Positions 24,323-33,175 of a stretch of 64,000 nt of DNA are shown one piece after another. Location of the stretch: assembly GCA_035644395.1 (NCBI GenBank), contig DASQOR010000021.1, positions 47,074 to 111,073 on the forward strand, in the 5' to 3' direction. Both the position numbers and the translations under genes were made by a program. The notes beneath the pieces are model-generated. The model saw nothing but the letters and a program-made list of their open reading frames with translations, was not told the origin of the DNA and searched no databases. Every line of letters begins with the position of its first letter. The first letter of the stretch is position 1. This DNA is from JBGPLJ01 sp035644395. Its GTDB lineage: Bacteria; Pseudomonadota; Gammaproteobacteria; Steroidobacterales; Steroidobacteraceae.

Positions 24323-25597
24323 GTGCTGGATATCGCTGCAGCCTGCATCGTGATCACAGCGCTGCTGGCGTTCGTCAATCACCGTTTCATCGGCCTGCCG
24401 ACCACGATCGGCGTCATGAGCATTGCGCTCGTCCTCTCGCTCGCGTTCATCGGCCTCGATCGCCTCGGCATTCATCGCTTCGGAGCCTACGAAGACCGGC
24501 TGCTGGCATCCATCGATTTCTCGGACCTGCTGATGCAGGGCATGCTGTCGCTGCTGCTGTTTGCGGCAGCGCTGCACGTTGATCTGAGCGAGCTGCATGC
24601 TTATCGGTGGCACATCGCATTACTGGCGGTGCTCGGCACCTGCGTCTCTGCGGCGCTGATTGGCGCCGCCGCGTGGTATGTCCTGCCGTGGCTTGGCGTT
24701 CATCTGTCGTTGGGCTATTGCGTGGTCTTCGGCGCGCTGATCTCGCCGACCGACCCGATCGCCGTCATGGGCATCCTCAAGACCGCCGGTGCGCCGAAGG
24801 GCGTCGAAGTGGTCATCTCCGGGGAATCCCTCTTCAACGATGGCGTCGGCATCGTTCTGTTCGTGCTGGCGGTGTCGATGCTCGGCAGTGGCGCGGTACC
24901 GACGGCCGCGGCGGTCGGCGAGCTGCTGCTGCGCGAGGCGGGCGGCGGGATCGCCTTTGGCCTCGCGCTTGGCTACGTCACCTATCTCCTGTTACGCAAC
25001 ATCGACAGCTACCAGGAGGAGGTCCTGATCACGCTCGCTGCGGTGACGGGCGGCTACGCGCTCGCGAGCCGACTGCACATATCCGGCCCGCTCGCCATGG
25101 TCGTGGTGGGGCTCATCATAGGCAATCACGCCCGGGCTTCGGCCATGTCGAAAGTCACCCGCGTGCATCTCGACATGTTCTGGGAGCTGGTGGACGCGAT
25201 CCTGAACTCCGTGCTTTTCGTGTTGATCGGCTTTGAGATCACGGTCCTGGAATTCTCCGCAGCGACGATCGTCCCGGCCGTCGCGATGATCCTGGTAGCG
25301 CTCGGTGCGCGGTACATCATCGTGTCGCTGCCGTTTCGCCTGTTCCGGGGCGCATTCGGCTTGCCGCGCGGCTCCTGGAAGATTCTCACCTGGGGTGGCT
25401 TGCGCGGGGGCATCTCGGTCGCGCTTGCGCTCTCCCTGCCGATGGGCGCCGAAAAGGACATCGTCGTCACATTTACCTACGTGATCGTGATCTTCTCGAT
25501 CCTGGTCCAGGGATTGACCATCGGCAGCGTCATCAAGCGCACGATTCCCTGTGCGCCCGCAATGCGCCGGGACACTCAGAGGAGTTCGAGCGCGTAG
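24323..25597 (+). CDS. CPA1-type Na+/H+ antiporter
   Basis: The 424-residue membrane protein has about eleven to twelve hydrophobic segments. It carries the CPA1 signatures ISPTDPIAVMGILK near 136 and GESLFNDGVGIVLF near 163-176 with the ND motif expected for electroneutral Na+/H+ exchange. WGGLRGGISVALALSLP near 355 is the conserved helix 11 region. It starts at a GTG with AGGGGTGA about seven bases upstream. The last 22 bases overlap the end of a convergent acetyltransferase gene. It would maintain internal pH and sodium balance. Confidence 0.9.
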   Translation: MLDIAAACIVITALLAFVNHRFIGLPTTIGVMSIALVLSLAFIGLDRLGIHRFGAYEDRLLASIDFSDLLMQGMLSLLLFAAALHVDLSELHAYRWHIALLAVLGTCVSAALIGAAAWYVLPWLGVHLSLGYCVVFGALISPTDPIAVMGILKTAGAPKGVEVVISGESLFNDGVGIVLFVLAVSMLGSGAVPTAAAVGELLLREAGGGIAFGLALGYVTYLLLRNIDSYQEEVLITLAAVTGGYALASRLHISGPLAMVVVGLIIGNHARASAMSKVTRVHLDMFWELVDAILNSVLFVLIGFEITVLEFSAATIVPAVAMILVALGARYIIVSLPFRLFRGAFGLPRGSWKILTWGGLRGGISVALALSLPMGAEKDIVVTFTYVIVIFSILVQGLTIGSVIKRTIPCAPAMRRDTQRSSSA

Positions 25598-26064
25598 AAG
25601 CGATTGCAACTCGTGTGTCCGGTGCGTCCGAGCGGTCCCGGGAGCCGCCGGAAGCCGAGCTTCTGGTAGAGATGCTGCGCGATGTCCATGCCGGACAGCG
25701 TCTCGAGGTAGCAAGTGGCGTAGCCGAAATTGCGCGCCGTGTCGATGCAGTAGCGCAGCAGCCGCTCGCCCATCCGCATGCCGCGGATCTCTTCGAGGAA
25801 ATACATCTTGCGCAGCTCGCAGACGCCGGGATCGCCGCCGGCGAGCGGTGCGACGCCCGCGCCGCCCATGACGCGTCCGTCGAGCTCGACAACGAAATAG
25901 GCCGCGCGCGGGATGGCGTAGGCGGCGGTGATGCCGTCGACTTCCGCATCGTGAATGGCGAAACCCTGACCGTCGGCGCTGAATTCCGTCATGACGGCGC
26001 GGATGATCGCGGCTACCGCCGCGTCATCTTCCGCGCGAATCGGGCGAAAACTCGGAATCGGCAT
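25576..26064 (-). CDS. GNAT family N-acetyltransferase
   Basis: The 162-residue protein has the GNAT fold. It shows FRPIRAEDDAAVAAIIRAV at the N-terminus, GGAGVAPLAGGDPGVCELRKMYF near 67-89, the acetyl-CoA loop RGMRMGERLLRYCID near 94-108 (R/Q-x-x-G-x-G/A type), and LYQKLGFRRL near 131. Substrate is not predictable. Its 3' end overlaps the antiporter gene by 22 bases, and it lies 12 bases downstream of the DUF2845 gene, so these two may be cotranscribed. Confidence 0.87.
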   Translation of the reverse strand: MPIPSFRPIRAEDDAAVAAIIRAVMTEFSADGQGFAIHDAEVDGITAAYAIPRAAYFVVELDGRVMGGAGVAPLAGGDPGVCELRKMYFLEEIRGMRMGERLLRYCIDTARNFGYATCYLETLSGMDIAQHLYQKLGFRRLPGPLGRTGHTSCNRFYALELL

Positions 26065-26076
26065 CCGCGGCGGTTA

Positions 26077-26415
26077 CTACTTGAGGTACCCGTAGCCCAG
26101 CGTTTCGATATCCACGAGCTCTCCGTCCTCGAAACGCAGGCGTTGCATGAGTCGGCTGGGACCGAGATTGTACAACCAGATCTCGACGGGAATCTCGATG
26201 TCGACGCCGCCGACAGTGATCGGAGTGCCGTAGTACCAGTAGATGGGCGCGCGCAGCATCGTCTTGCGCGTGACCTCGTCCGGCTCCCCGCATTTGTTGA
26301 TGACTTCCGAGCGCGTGTCGCCTTCCAGCACCAGCTTGTTGCCGCAGCGGAAGGCAAACGCCGGACTCGATGCGAGGAGGGCGATGGCGCCGATGGCGAT
26401 CCAGGGGAGTTTCAT
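26077..26415 (-). CDS. DUF2845 small secreted protein
   Basis: The 112-residue product has a signal peptide (IAIGAIALLASSPAFA) followed by the DUF2845 core FRCGNKLVLEGDTRSEVINKC-GEPD. The two Cys residues could form a disulfide. YWYYGTP and EIWLYNLGPSRLMQRLRFEDGEL follow, typical of the family of periplasmic proteins of unknown function. It precedes the GNAT gene on the same strand. Confidence 0.88.
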   Translation of the reverse strand: MKLPWIAIGAIALLASSPAFAFRCGNKLVLEGDTRSEVINKCGEPDEVTRKTMLRAPIYWYYGTPITVGGVDIEIPVEIWLYNLGPSRLMQRLRFEDGELVDIETLGYGYLK

Positions 26416-26505
26416 AGGGGCGCTACGGTGACGGGGCCATCCTGAACCCTCGATTAATGCGATTGCAATCCCTGCCGCCGGTTCGCCGACTCTTATTATC
26501 CTGTG

Positions 26506-27687
26506 TCAGGCCGTGAGCTCGCCGCGAATCGCGTGCAGGTAGAGCTGCTCGAAGGCCGGGCGGTCCATGGGCAGCGGATTCGACGGGGTGCTCGGATCGA
26601 CGAGCGCCTGCGGTGCGAATTGGGCCGCGTGTTCCTCCTTGAGCCCGAGCGCCGAGAGTGCCGGCGGGATGCCGATCGACTCGCGCAGTTCCAGCACCCA
26701 GTCGAGGAACGCGGCGTAGGTCGCCTTGCGCAACCCGATATAGGCGGCGAGGCGGGCGAGTTTCTTCGCGATCGCCGGCTCGTTGTGCACCAGCACGTAC
26801 GGCATGACAACGCCATTGGTGAGCCCGTGATGCGTATTGAGATTGGCGGAGCAGGGATGGCTCAGGCTGTGCATCGCGCCGAGCCCCTTCTGGAATGCCG
26901 TTGCGCCCATGGTCGAGGCGATCAGCATGTGCGCGCGGGCTTCGACATCGCCGCCATCGCGCACGGCGGCCGGCAGCCATTCCTTCACGAGCCGGATGCC
27001 TTCCACGGCGATGCCATCGGCGAGCGGATGGTAGGCCGGAGCGCAGAAGGCCTCGAGATTGTGCGAGAGCGCATCCATGCCGACCGCGGCGGTGATCTTC
27101 GCCGGCAGGCCGACGCCGAGTTCCGGATCCCCGATCACGATCGCCGGCAACAGGCGCGGATGGAAAATAAGCTTCTTGGTGTGATCGCGCAGGTCCGTGA
27201 GCACGGAGCAGCGTCCGACCTCCGAGCCCGTGCCGGCGGTCGTCGGCACCGCGACGACAGGCGCCATGCCTGCGACGTTGACGCGCGTGAACCAGTCTTC
27301 CTTGTCTTCGAAATCCCAGATCGGCCGCGTCTGGCCGACCATGAGGCCGACGGCTTTGCCGATGTCGAGCGCGCTGCCGCCGCCGAAGGCGATGACGCCA
27401 TCGTGGCCGCCGGCGCGAAACCGGTCGACGCCCTGCGTGACGTTCGTTTCGACCGGATTCGGCTGCACATCCGCGAACACGTCGCAGCCGAGCCCGGCAT
27501 CGCGGCACAGCTGCACCGTCTGGGCGACGACGGGCAGCTTCGCGAGACCGGCATCGGTGACGAGCAGTGGCCGTTCCATCCCGAGTTCGCGACAGGCGGC
27601 GGGCAGATCGCGGATGCGGCCGGCGCCGAAGCGGATGTTCGTCGGGTAGTTCCAGCGGCCCGTGAGTTCGGATTTCCTGGCGGTCAT
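26506..27687 (-). CDS. Iron-containing alcohol dehydrogenase
   Basis: The 393-residue group III alcohol dehydrogenase has the NAD-binding GGGSALDIGKAVGL near 100 and VPTTAGTGSEVG near 145. Iron-ligand regions are the D in VIGDPEL near 190, GMDALSHNLEAF near 205-216, AMHSLSHP near 268 and NTHHGLTNG near 281. It is third in an operon after the ligase and aldehyde dehydrogenase genes, overlapping the latter by four bases. In gamma-glutamylation routes it would oxidise the hydroxyl of a glutamylated amino-alcohol to an aldehyde. The family is certain; this substrate is inferred. Confidence 0.93.
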   Translation of the reverse strand: MTARKSELTGRWNYPTNIRFGAGRIRDLPAACRELGMERPLLVTDAGLAKLPVVAQTVQLCRDAGLGCDVFADVQPNPVETNVTQGVDRFRAGGHDGVIAFGGGSALDIGKAVGLMVGQTRPIWDFEDKEDWFTRVNVAGMAPVVAVPTTAGTGSEVGRCSVLTDLRDHTKKLIFHPRLLPAIVIGDPELGVGLPAKITAAVGMDALSHNLEAFCAPAYHPLADGIAVEGIRLVKEWLPAAVRDGGDVEARAHMLIASTMGATAFQKGLGAMHSLSHPCSANLNTHHGLTNGVVMPYVLVHNEPAIAKKLARLAAYIGLRKATYAAFLDWVLELRESIGIPPALSALGLKEEHAAQFAPQALVDPSTPSNPLPMDRPAFEQLYLHAIRGELTA

Positions 27688-29081
27688 GGCGCGACCTCCG
27701 TCCGCAGGTGAAATGATTTCGGCCGGGTGAGATGTTCGAAGCCGACGGTCGACAAGCTACAGCCGCGGCCCGAATCCTTCACGCCCACCCAGGCGAGCGC
27801 GGGGTCGAGATAGTCGCAGCGGTTCATGAACCAGGTGCCGGTGTCGATGCGATCGCCAATCGCAAGCGCAGCATCGGAATCGGCGGTCCATACGGACGCC
27901 GTGAGCCCGTAGCGGCTGTCGTTCATGCGGGTGATCGCCTCCTCATCGTCACGCACCTTGAGAATGCTGACGAGCGGGCCGAAGGTTTCTTCCTGCACGA
28001 CCGCGGAGTCCTGCGGCGCATCGACGAGGACCTGCGGCGCGAGGTAGGGAGTGCCCTCGCGGCTGCCGGCAAATCGACGCTCATCGATCAGCGCGCGCGC
28101 GCCGCTCTGGACCGCGGCCGCGACGGCATGGCGCACGTCGTCCGCGGCCTTCGTCCGCACGAGCGGCCCGAGATTGTTGCCGGGGTCGGTCGGGTTGCCG
28201 AGCTTGTACGCGTTCGTCAGCGCTACGAAGTCCGCGACGAAGCGGTCGTACAGCTGCTCGTCGACATAGATCCGGCCGATGCCGCAGCAGGATTGGCCGG
28301 AATTGAAGAATGCGCCGTCGACGAGGTTTTCCACGGCATGGGCGAAGTTCGCATCCGCGCGCACGTAAGCAGGATCGTTGCCGCCGAGTTCGAGGCCCGC
28401 CGCGATGAAGCGCGAGGCTGCCGCGCGTTGCACCGAATGGCCGCCGGCGACCGACCCGGTGAATGCGACGAAGTCGATACGCGCGTCGCCGATCAATCGT
28501 TCGGTGTCCGCGTGCGTCATATGCAGGAACTGGTACACGCCCTCGGGCAGGCCGGCTTCCTCGAAACATTCGGCGAAGCGCTCGGCGCAGAGCGGTGTTT
28601 GCGCGGAGTGCTTGAGGATGACGGCGTTGCCCGCGAGAATCGCCGGCACGACGCTGTTCACCGCGATGAGATAGGGATAATTCCACGCGGCGATCGTGAG
28701 CACGACGCCGAGCGGTTCGCGCCGCACGAAGCGCCGGAAGCCGCTCTTCGGCCCGGCGTCGAGGTCGGCGAGCGATTGCGCCGCGATCGCCGTCATGTGG
28801 CGGGCGCGCTCGAGCGTGCCGCGGACTTCGCCGGGCGCGGCCGCCAGCGGCCGGCCCATCTGCCAGGTGATTTCCTCTGCGATCCGGTCGCGCCGCTTTT
28901 CGAAGGCGGCCGCGAAGGCATTGACGACACGAATGCGCTCCGCGACCGGAACCCGCTTCCAGGCGTGCTGCGCCTTGACCGCTAGCGCCAGGGCACTCTC
29001 GATCCCGGCCGCTGTGGCGTACGGCCGTTCGACGTACACCCGGCCATCGACCGGCGAAATCGTGCTTTGGATCGTGGCCAT
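27684..29081 (-). CDS. Aldehyde dehydrogenase (NAD(P)-dependent)
   Basis: The 465-residue protein has the ALDH fold: IAAWNYPYLIAVNSVVPAIL near 130, FTGSVAGGH near 202 (nucleotide site), the catalytic LELGGNDPAYV near 226 with its Glu, and NSGQSCCGIGRIYV near 258 with the nucleophilic Cys. EETFGPLVSI near 360 is also present. It sits between the ligase-like and iron-ADH genes, overlapping the latter by four bases. It could oxidise a gamma-glutamyl aminoaldehyde to the acid. Succinic-semialdehyde-like activity is an alternative. Confidence 0.92.
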   Translation of the reverse strand: MATIQSTISPVDGRVYVERPYATAAGIESALALAVKAQHAWKRVPVAERIRVVNAFAAAFEKRRDRIAEEITWQMGRPLAAAPGEVRGTLERARHMTAIAAQSLADLDAGPKSGFRRFVRREPLGVVLTIAAWNYPYLIAVNSVVPAILAGNAVILKHSAQTPLCAERFAECFEEAGLPEGVYQFLHMTHADTERLIGDARIDFVAFTGSVAGGHSVQRAAASRFIAAGLELGGNDPAYVRADANFAHAVENLVDGAFFNSGQSCCGIGRIYVDEQLYDRFVADFVALTNAYKLGNPTDPGNNLGPLVRTKAADDVRHAVAAAVQSGARALIDERRFAGSREGTPYLAPQVLVDAPQDSAVVQEETFGPLVSILKVRDDEEAITRMNDSRYGLTASVWTADSDAALAIGDRIDTGTWFMNRCDYLDPALAWVGVKDSGRGCSLSTVGFEHLTRPKSFHLRTEVAP

Positions 29082-29096
29082 CAGCGCATGGAGCCC

Positions 29097-30503
29097 TTAG
29101 ATGATTTCAAAGTAGCGCTGCAATTCCCAGTCCGTGATCGACTTGCGGAACTCGCGCTCTTCCCACTCACGCGTCGCCGCGTAGTGGTCGACGAAGGCCG
29201 AGCCGAACCAGTCGCGAGCCATCGCCGAAGCCTTCAGGCGCTGCGCGGCGTCCCAGAGCGTGCGCGGCAGGCTGAGCCGCTTGGGCCACTCGTGCGCGTA
29301 AGCGTTCCCTTCGACCGGCTTGTCCGGCTCGACCTTGTTCTCGATGCCCCAGAGACCCGAGGCGAGCGCCGCGGCGAGGCTGATGTGCGGATTGGCATCC
29401 GCCGCGATGATCCGGTACTCGACGCGCTGGGACTTCGGGCTGCCGCCGATGATGCGCAATGCGCAGGTCCGGTTCTCGACACCCCAGGTGGAATCGGTCG
29501 GCGCCCAGAAGCCCGGGATGAGCCGCCGGTACGAATTGATCGTCGGCGAGATCATCGCGAGGAGCTCGGGCATCAGCTTCTGCATGCCGCCGACGAAGTG
29601 GCGCATGGTCGTCGACATGTGGTGCGGCGCTTTCGGATCGAAGAAGGCGGAATGGCCGCGCTTGTCCCTGAGCGAGATATGCGTGTGGCCGCTCTGGCCC
29701 GGCCAGTCGCGCGACCATTTCGCCATGAAGGTCGCCATCTTGCCGTGGCGCTGGGCGACGATCTTGCAGAAGGTCTTGAAGAGCGCCGCCTTGTCGGCCG
29801 CGGCTTCCGCCTTGTCCACCGTGATCGCGGCCTCGAGCACGCCGGGGCCGGTCTCTTCATGCAGGCCCTCGAAGGGGAAGTCCATTTCCTCGGACAATGA
29901 GAGGAGCGTGCGATAGAACTCGCTGTGTACGCTGTTGCGGATGACCGAATAGCCGAAGTAGCCCGGCGCCATCGGTTTCAGGTCCCGATAGTTCTTCTGC
30001 CGCACCGTTTCCGGCGTCTCGTCGAAGACGAAGAATTCGTATTCGAGGCCGGCGAAGGCTTCAAAGCCCATCTTGCGGCCACGCTCGATCACGCGGCGCA
30101 GCACCCCGCGCGGGCACAGGGCGTCGGCGGGCGGCGTGAATTCGCACAGGAAGAAGAGCCCGTCGCCCTCGAAAGGCAGCGGCCGGCAGCTCTCGGGAAG
30201 AATGCGGACCGGCGCGTCCGGGTAGCCCGTGTGCCAGCCGGTGTATTTCACGTTGTCATAGAGCTGGTCGTTGGCGTCCCAGCCGAGCACGACGTCGCAG
30301 AAGCCGAACCCGCCGTCGAGCGCCGCTTCGAACTTGTCCCGCGACATGTACTTGCCGCGCAGGATCCCGTCGATATCGAACACGCCGACCTTGATGTGCT
30401 TCAGGTCGCGCTGGCTCACGATCGCGCGTGCGTCGCGCGCGGTTTTCACGGAGCGCGGGGCAATCGCACCGCGAGCCCGCCGGTTTGACGATGGTTTGGC
30501 CAT
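29097..30503 (-). CDS. Glutamine-synthetase-like gamma-glutamyl-amine ligase
   Basis: The 468-residue protein has the GS fold but a long N-terminal extension and the layout of PuuA/GlnA4-type ligases. It shows FAGLEYEFFVFDETP near 147 (metal Glu), EETGPGVLEAAI near 215, GQSGHTHISLRD near 272 (the NGSGMHxH loop of true GS replaced), and CALRIIGGS..SQRVEYRI near 350. Such enzymes join glutamate to amines with ATP. It is the first gene of an operon with an ALDH and an iron ADH, the same trio as the Streptomyces gamma-glutamyl-ethanolamide cluster. Ethanolamine or a related amino-alcohol is therefore the favoured substrate; this is inference. No adenylylation-site Tyr region typical of GlnA is apparent. 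Confidence 0.87.
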   Translation of the reverse strand: MAKPSSNRRARGAIAPRSVKTARDARAIVSQRDLKHIKVGVFDIDGILRGKYMSRDKFEAALDGGFGFCDVVLGWDANDQLYDNVKYTGWHTGYPDAPVRILPESCRPLPFEGDGLFFLCEFTPPADALCPRGVLRRVIERGRKMGFEAFAGLEYEFFVFDETPETVRQKNYRDLKPMAPGYFGYSVIRNSVHSEFYRTLLSLSEEMDFPFEGLHEETGPGVLEAAITVDKAEAAADKAALFKTFCKIVAQRHGKMATFMAKWSRDWPGQSGHTHISLRDKRGHSAFFDPKAPHHMSTTMRHFVGGMQKLMPELLAMISPTINSYRRLIPGFWAPTDSTWGVENRTCALRIIGGSPKSQRVEYRIIAADANPHISLAAALASGLWGIENKVEPDKPVEGNAYAHEWPKRLSLPRTLWDAAQRLKASAMARDWFGSAFVDHYAATREWEEREFRKSITDWELQRYFEII

Positions 30504-30712
30504 GCGTGTCCTCGAGAGATGGAGTTTGTGCTGACGGCGGCGACCGGCTCGTCCGCTCGACGACCCGCCGGCTATTCTTTTTTGGGAGCGCCGGGAGTCT
30601 GCGATGCCGTGCTACTGCGCGTCAAATTCAGCTTGTGCGTCGCAAAAGCCGCCGCACGGGCCGGCTGCTTCGTTTGACTTCGGCGCCCCCCCTCTCCACG
30701 ATCGCGCCGCCC

Positions 30713-31402
30713 ATGCGACTCGATCAGGAAAGCCTGTCCCGCAGCGCACCCGCGCTCGTCATCCTGTGCACGCGCCCGCGTCTCGCACCCGCGAAATCCC
30801 GTGCGCTGCCCGACGCCGGGGCCCAGGCGACCTTCGATCTCAACCAGGCGCTCCTCGCCTGCGCTATCGAGGATGCCGAGTGCTGGAACGGCCCGGTGGC
30901 GCTGGCCCTCGCGCTCGCGAGCGATCTGTCCTGGGCCGGATCGGTCGCGCGGCGCGACTGGTCGATCGTGGGACAGGCCGGCGGCAATGCCGGTGAACGC
31001 ATCAACACGGTGGACCATCTGCTGCGACGTCATGGCGCCCGTACGCTCGTATTCATCGGCACCGACGCGCCGGCGCACACGGAAGCGGACTACGCGCTCG
31101 CGCGCGCCGCGCTCGAGTCCGCGGACGTCGCCATGACGACCTCGACGCGCGGCGGCGTCACGCTCATGGCCGCGCGACGGCCCTGGCCCGACCTCGCCAC
31201 GCTCGCATGGAATACGAATCGCCTGGTGGCGGAGCTTGCCTATCACTGCGAACGCGAGGGTCTTCGGGTCGGCAAGCTTCCGCGGCGGCACCAGGTTCAG
31301 GGCCTTGCCGACTGCGCGCGCATCGCTACCGAGCTGGCATCGGACGCGCGCCCGAAGCGGCAGGCGCTCGTCGCCGTCGCGCAACGTCTGCTCGAGCAGT
31401 GA
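30713..31402 (+). CDS. DUF2064 (TIGR04282-like) nucleotidyl/glycosyltransferase-like protein
   Basis: The 229-residue protein resembles the DUF2064 GT-A-like family. ALVILCTRPRLAPAKSRAL near 12-30 corresponds to the usual FAK-PGKVKTRL, QAGGNAGERI near 89 to the Q-G-LGERM segment, and TLVFIGTDAP near 112 to IGTDSP. The usual EDGG-type motif is replaced by TSTRGG, so activity may differ. TIGR04282 proteins are named for arsenosugar biosynthesis, but no arsenic genes are here. It lies 13 bases before a radical SAM gene, making a likely pair. Confidence 0.72.
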   Translation: MRLDQESLSRSAPALVILCTRPRLAPAKSRALPDAGAQATFDLNQALLACAIEDAECWNGPVALALALASDLSWAGSVARRDWSIVGQAGGNAGERINTVDHLLRRHGARTLVFIGTDAPAHTEADYALARAALESADVAMTTSTRGGVTLMAARRPWPDLATLAWNTNRLVAELAYHCEREGLRVGKLPRRHQVQGLADCARIATELASDARPKRQALVAVAQRLLEQ

Positions 31403-31415
31403 GGCGGGTGAGCCG

Positions 31416-32285
31416 ATGATTCCGGCCAGGCTGCGTGCCGCTCACTTGACCGAGCTCTGGTTCCACACCGGCACGGCCTGCAATCTCGAATGTCCTTTCT
31501 GCCTTGAGGGTTCGCGGCCCGGGGATTCGCGGCTCGAGCGCCTGACGCTCGCCGACGTCCGACCGATCATCGAGGAAGCACGCGCGCACGGCGTGCGGCA
31601 ATTCTCATTCACCGGCGGCGAGCCGCTGATCGTGAAGGACATCGTCCGGATCCTCAGCTGCGCGCTCGCCGTGGCGCCGTGCCTCGTGCTCACCAACGGC
31701 ACCGCACCACTCATTCGCCGCGTCCACCAGCTGGATGCGCTGCGTTTGCAGCCGCACGCGTTGTCGTTTCGCGTCAGCCTCGACTACCCGGACGCCGAAC
31801 GCCATGACGCGGGGCGCGGTTGGGGTAATTTTCGCCGGGCGCTCGAGGGGCTTGCGCTCCTGCACCAGCGAGGCTTTCCCGTATCCATCACGCGGCAGGC
31901 CACGCAAGGCGAGGACGCGAGCGCCGCGCATGCGGCGTTTCGCAGCGTGCTCGTCAAGCACGGTTTGCCCGCCGACCTCACGATCGTCGCCCTGCCCGAT
32001 TACGGTTTGCCGGGCGCGACGGGCGGCGGGCCGGCGGTCAACGACGATGAACTTGCCAGGCGTTGCGTGCATACGTCGGGCATGCCGCTGATGTGCGCCC
32101 AGAGCAAGATGATCCTGAAGCGGGGCGGGGCTGTCCGCGTGTACGCGTGTCCGCTGGTCGACGATGACGGCGCCTTCGATCAGGGGGCGACGCTCGGGGA
32201 AGCCCTGACGCGCGAGACTTCACTCCGGCACACGCGCTGCCACGCCTGCATCGCCACGGGCGCCAGCATGAGCGCCCTGCAATGA
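31416..32285 (+). CDS. Radical SAM protein
   Basis: The 289-residue protein carries the [4Fe-4S] radical SAM motif in GTACNLECPFCLEGSRPGD near 17-35 (CxxxCxxC) and the SAM-binding FTGGEPLIVKDI near 63-74. VLTNGT near 92 is the next strand. Two further Cys clusters lie near the C-terminus (VYACPLVDD and CHACIATG), suggesting an auxiliary iron-sulfur site as in SPASM/twitch-type enzymes. GGCGGGTGAG precedes the ATG. Paired with the DUF2064 gene upstream; the product they make is unknown. Confidence 0.87.
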   Translation: MIPARLRAAHLTELWFHTGTACNLECPFCLEGSRPGDSRLERLTLADVRPIIEEARAHGVRQFSFTGGEPLIVKDIVRILSCALAVAPCLVLTNGTAPLIRRVHQLDALRLQPHALSFRVSLDYPDAERHDAGRGWGNFRRALEGLALLHQRGFPVSITRQATQGEDASAAHAAFRSVLVKHGLPADLTIVALPDYGLPGATGGGPAVNDDELARRCVHTSGMPLMCAQSKMILKRGGAVRVYACPLVDDDGAFDQGATLGEALTRETSLRHTRCHACIATGASMSALQ

Positions 32286-32375
32286 GCTTTCTGCCATGAG
32301 CGACAGTGGCGCCGGTTGCCAACCTCAAAGCGCGCGCTGCAAGATCGAGTGCCGCCTTGGGCGTCGAGGTCCCCG

Positions 32376-33164
32376 ATGAATCCGCCGACCGCCTGGCCCG
32401 CGAAGCTCCTGGCAATCGCCCGCTATGCGGCACTCGCGAGCGCGCTGGCGCTCCTCGTCGCGGGGCCCGGCCATCGCCTGCGCCTCGTACCGTTCGAGGT
32501 CGCCTTCAAGGGCCCGTTTCTCATCGGCGTGCTTGCGGCCCTTGCGGCGTTCATGCTCGCGGGCGTGGCGCTCCTCACGACCCGCGGCGGGCGCAGCGAG
32601 CCACGGGCCTGGCGTAACGGGCTTGCGTTCGCATTCGGGGCGGTGGTGGTCATCGTCGCCGCGCACTGGTATGGCCAGCTGCGCTCGGCATCGCTGCTGC
32701 ATGACGTGAGCACGGATACCGTGTCGCCACCGCCTTTCGTCGAGGCCGCGCCGCGCCGCGCCGCCGATCACGCGACGAATTCGCTCGACTACGTGGCCGA
32801 CTATTCCGTCGACGGCGCCGCCGTCAATGCGCCGGAACTGCAAAAGGAGCTCTATCCGGACCTGCGGCCGATCCTGCTGCGAGCCAAGAAACCGGCGGAA
32901 GGTTTCGCGCTGGCGGAGAAGGCCGCGCGGGCCATGGGCTGGGAGATTGTCGCGGTCGTTGCGGACGAGTTCCGCATCGAAGCGACGAGTACTTCACCCT
33001 TCTTCGGCCTCAAGGACGACATCGCGATCCGCGTTCGTTCCGAGCGCGCCGGGCGCGGCACCGTGATCGACATCAGGTCGGCTTCCCGCATCGGTGCGAA
33101 CGATGCCGGTGCCAACGCGCGCGATATCCGCGAGTTCGCCGACCGCCTGAAGACCATGAACTAG
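32376..33164 (+). CDS. DUF1499 membrane protein
   Basis: The 262-residue protein has three N-terminal hydrophobic segments (near 15-33, 46-65 and 80-97) followed by a soluble DUF1499 domain. That domain includes SLDYVADYSVDG, LYPDLRPILL, AEKAARAMGWEIVAV, RIEATSTSPFFGLKDDIAIRV and IDIRSASRIGANDAGANARDI. The last two are the family's clearest signatures. GAGG sits six bases before the chosen ATG. Function unknown; homologues are envelope proteins. Confidence 0.88.
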   Translation: MNPPTAWPAKLLAIARYAALASALALLVAGPGHRLRLVPFEVAFKGPFLIGVLAALAAFMLAGVALLTTRGGRSEPRAWRNGLAFAFGAVVVIVAAHWYGQLRSASLLHDVSTDTVSPPPFVEAAPRRAADHATNSLDYVADYSVDGAAVNAPELQKELYPDLRPILLRAKKPAEGFALAEKAARAMGWEIVAVVADEFRIEATSTSPFFGLKDDIAIRVRSERAGRGTVIDIRSASRIGANDAGANARDIREFADRLKTMN

Positions 33165-33175
33165 GGTATCGCCCG

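Noticed and set aside
30713..32285. Arsenosugar biosynthesis cluster
   Set aside because: Only family-level similarity supports it; the key motif of the DUF2064 protein is changed and no arsenic methylation or resistance gene is in the window.
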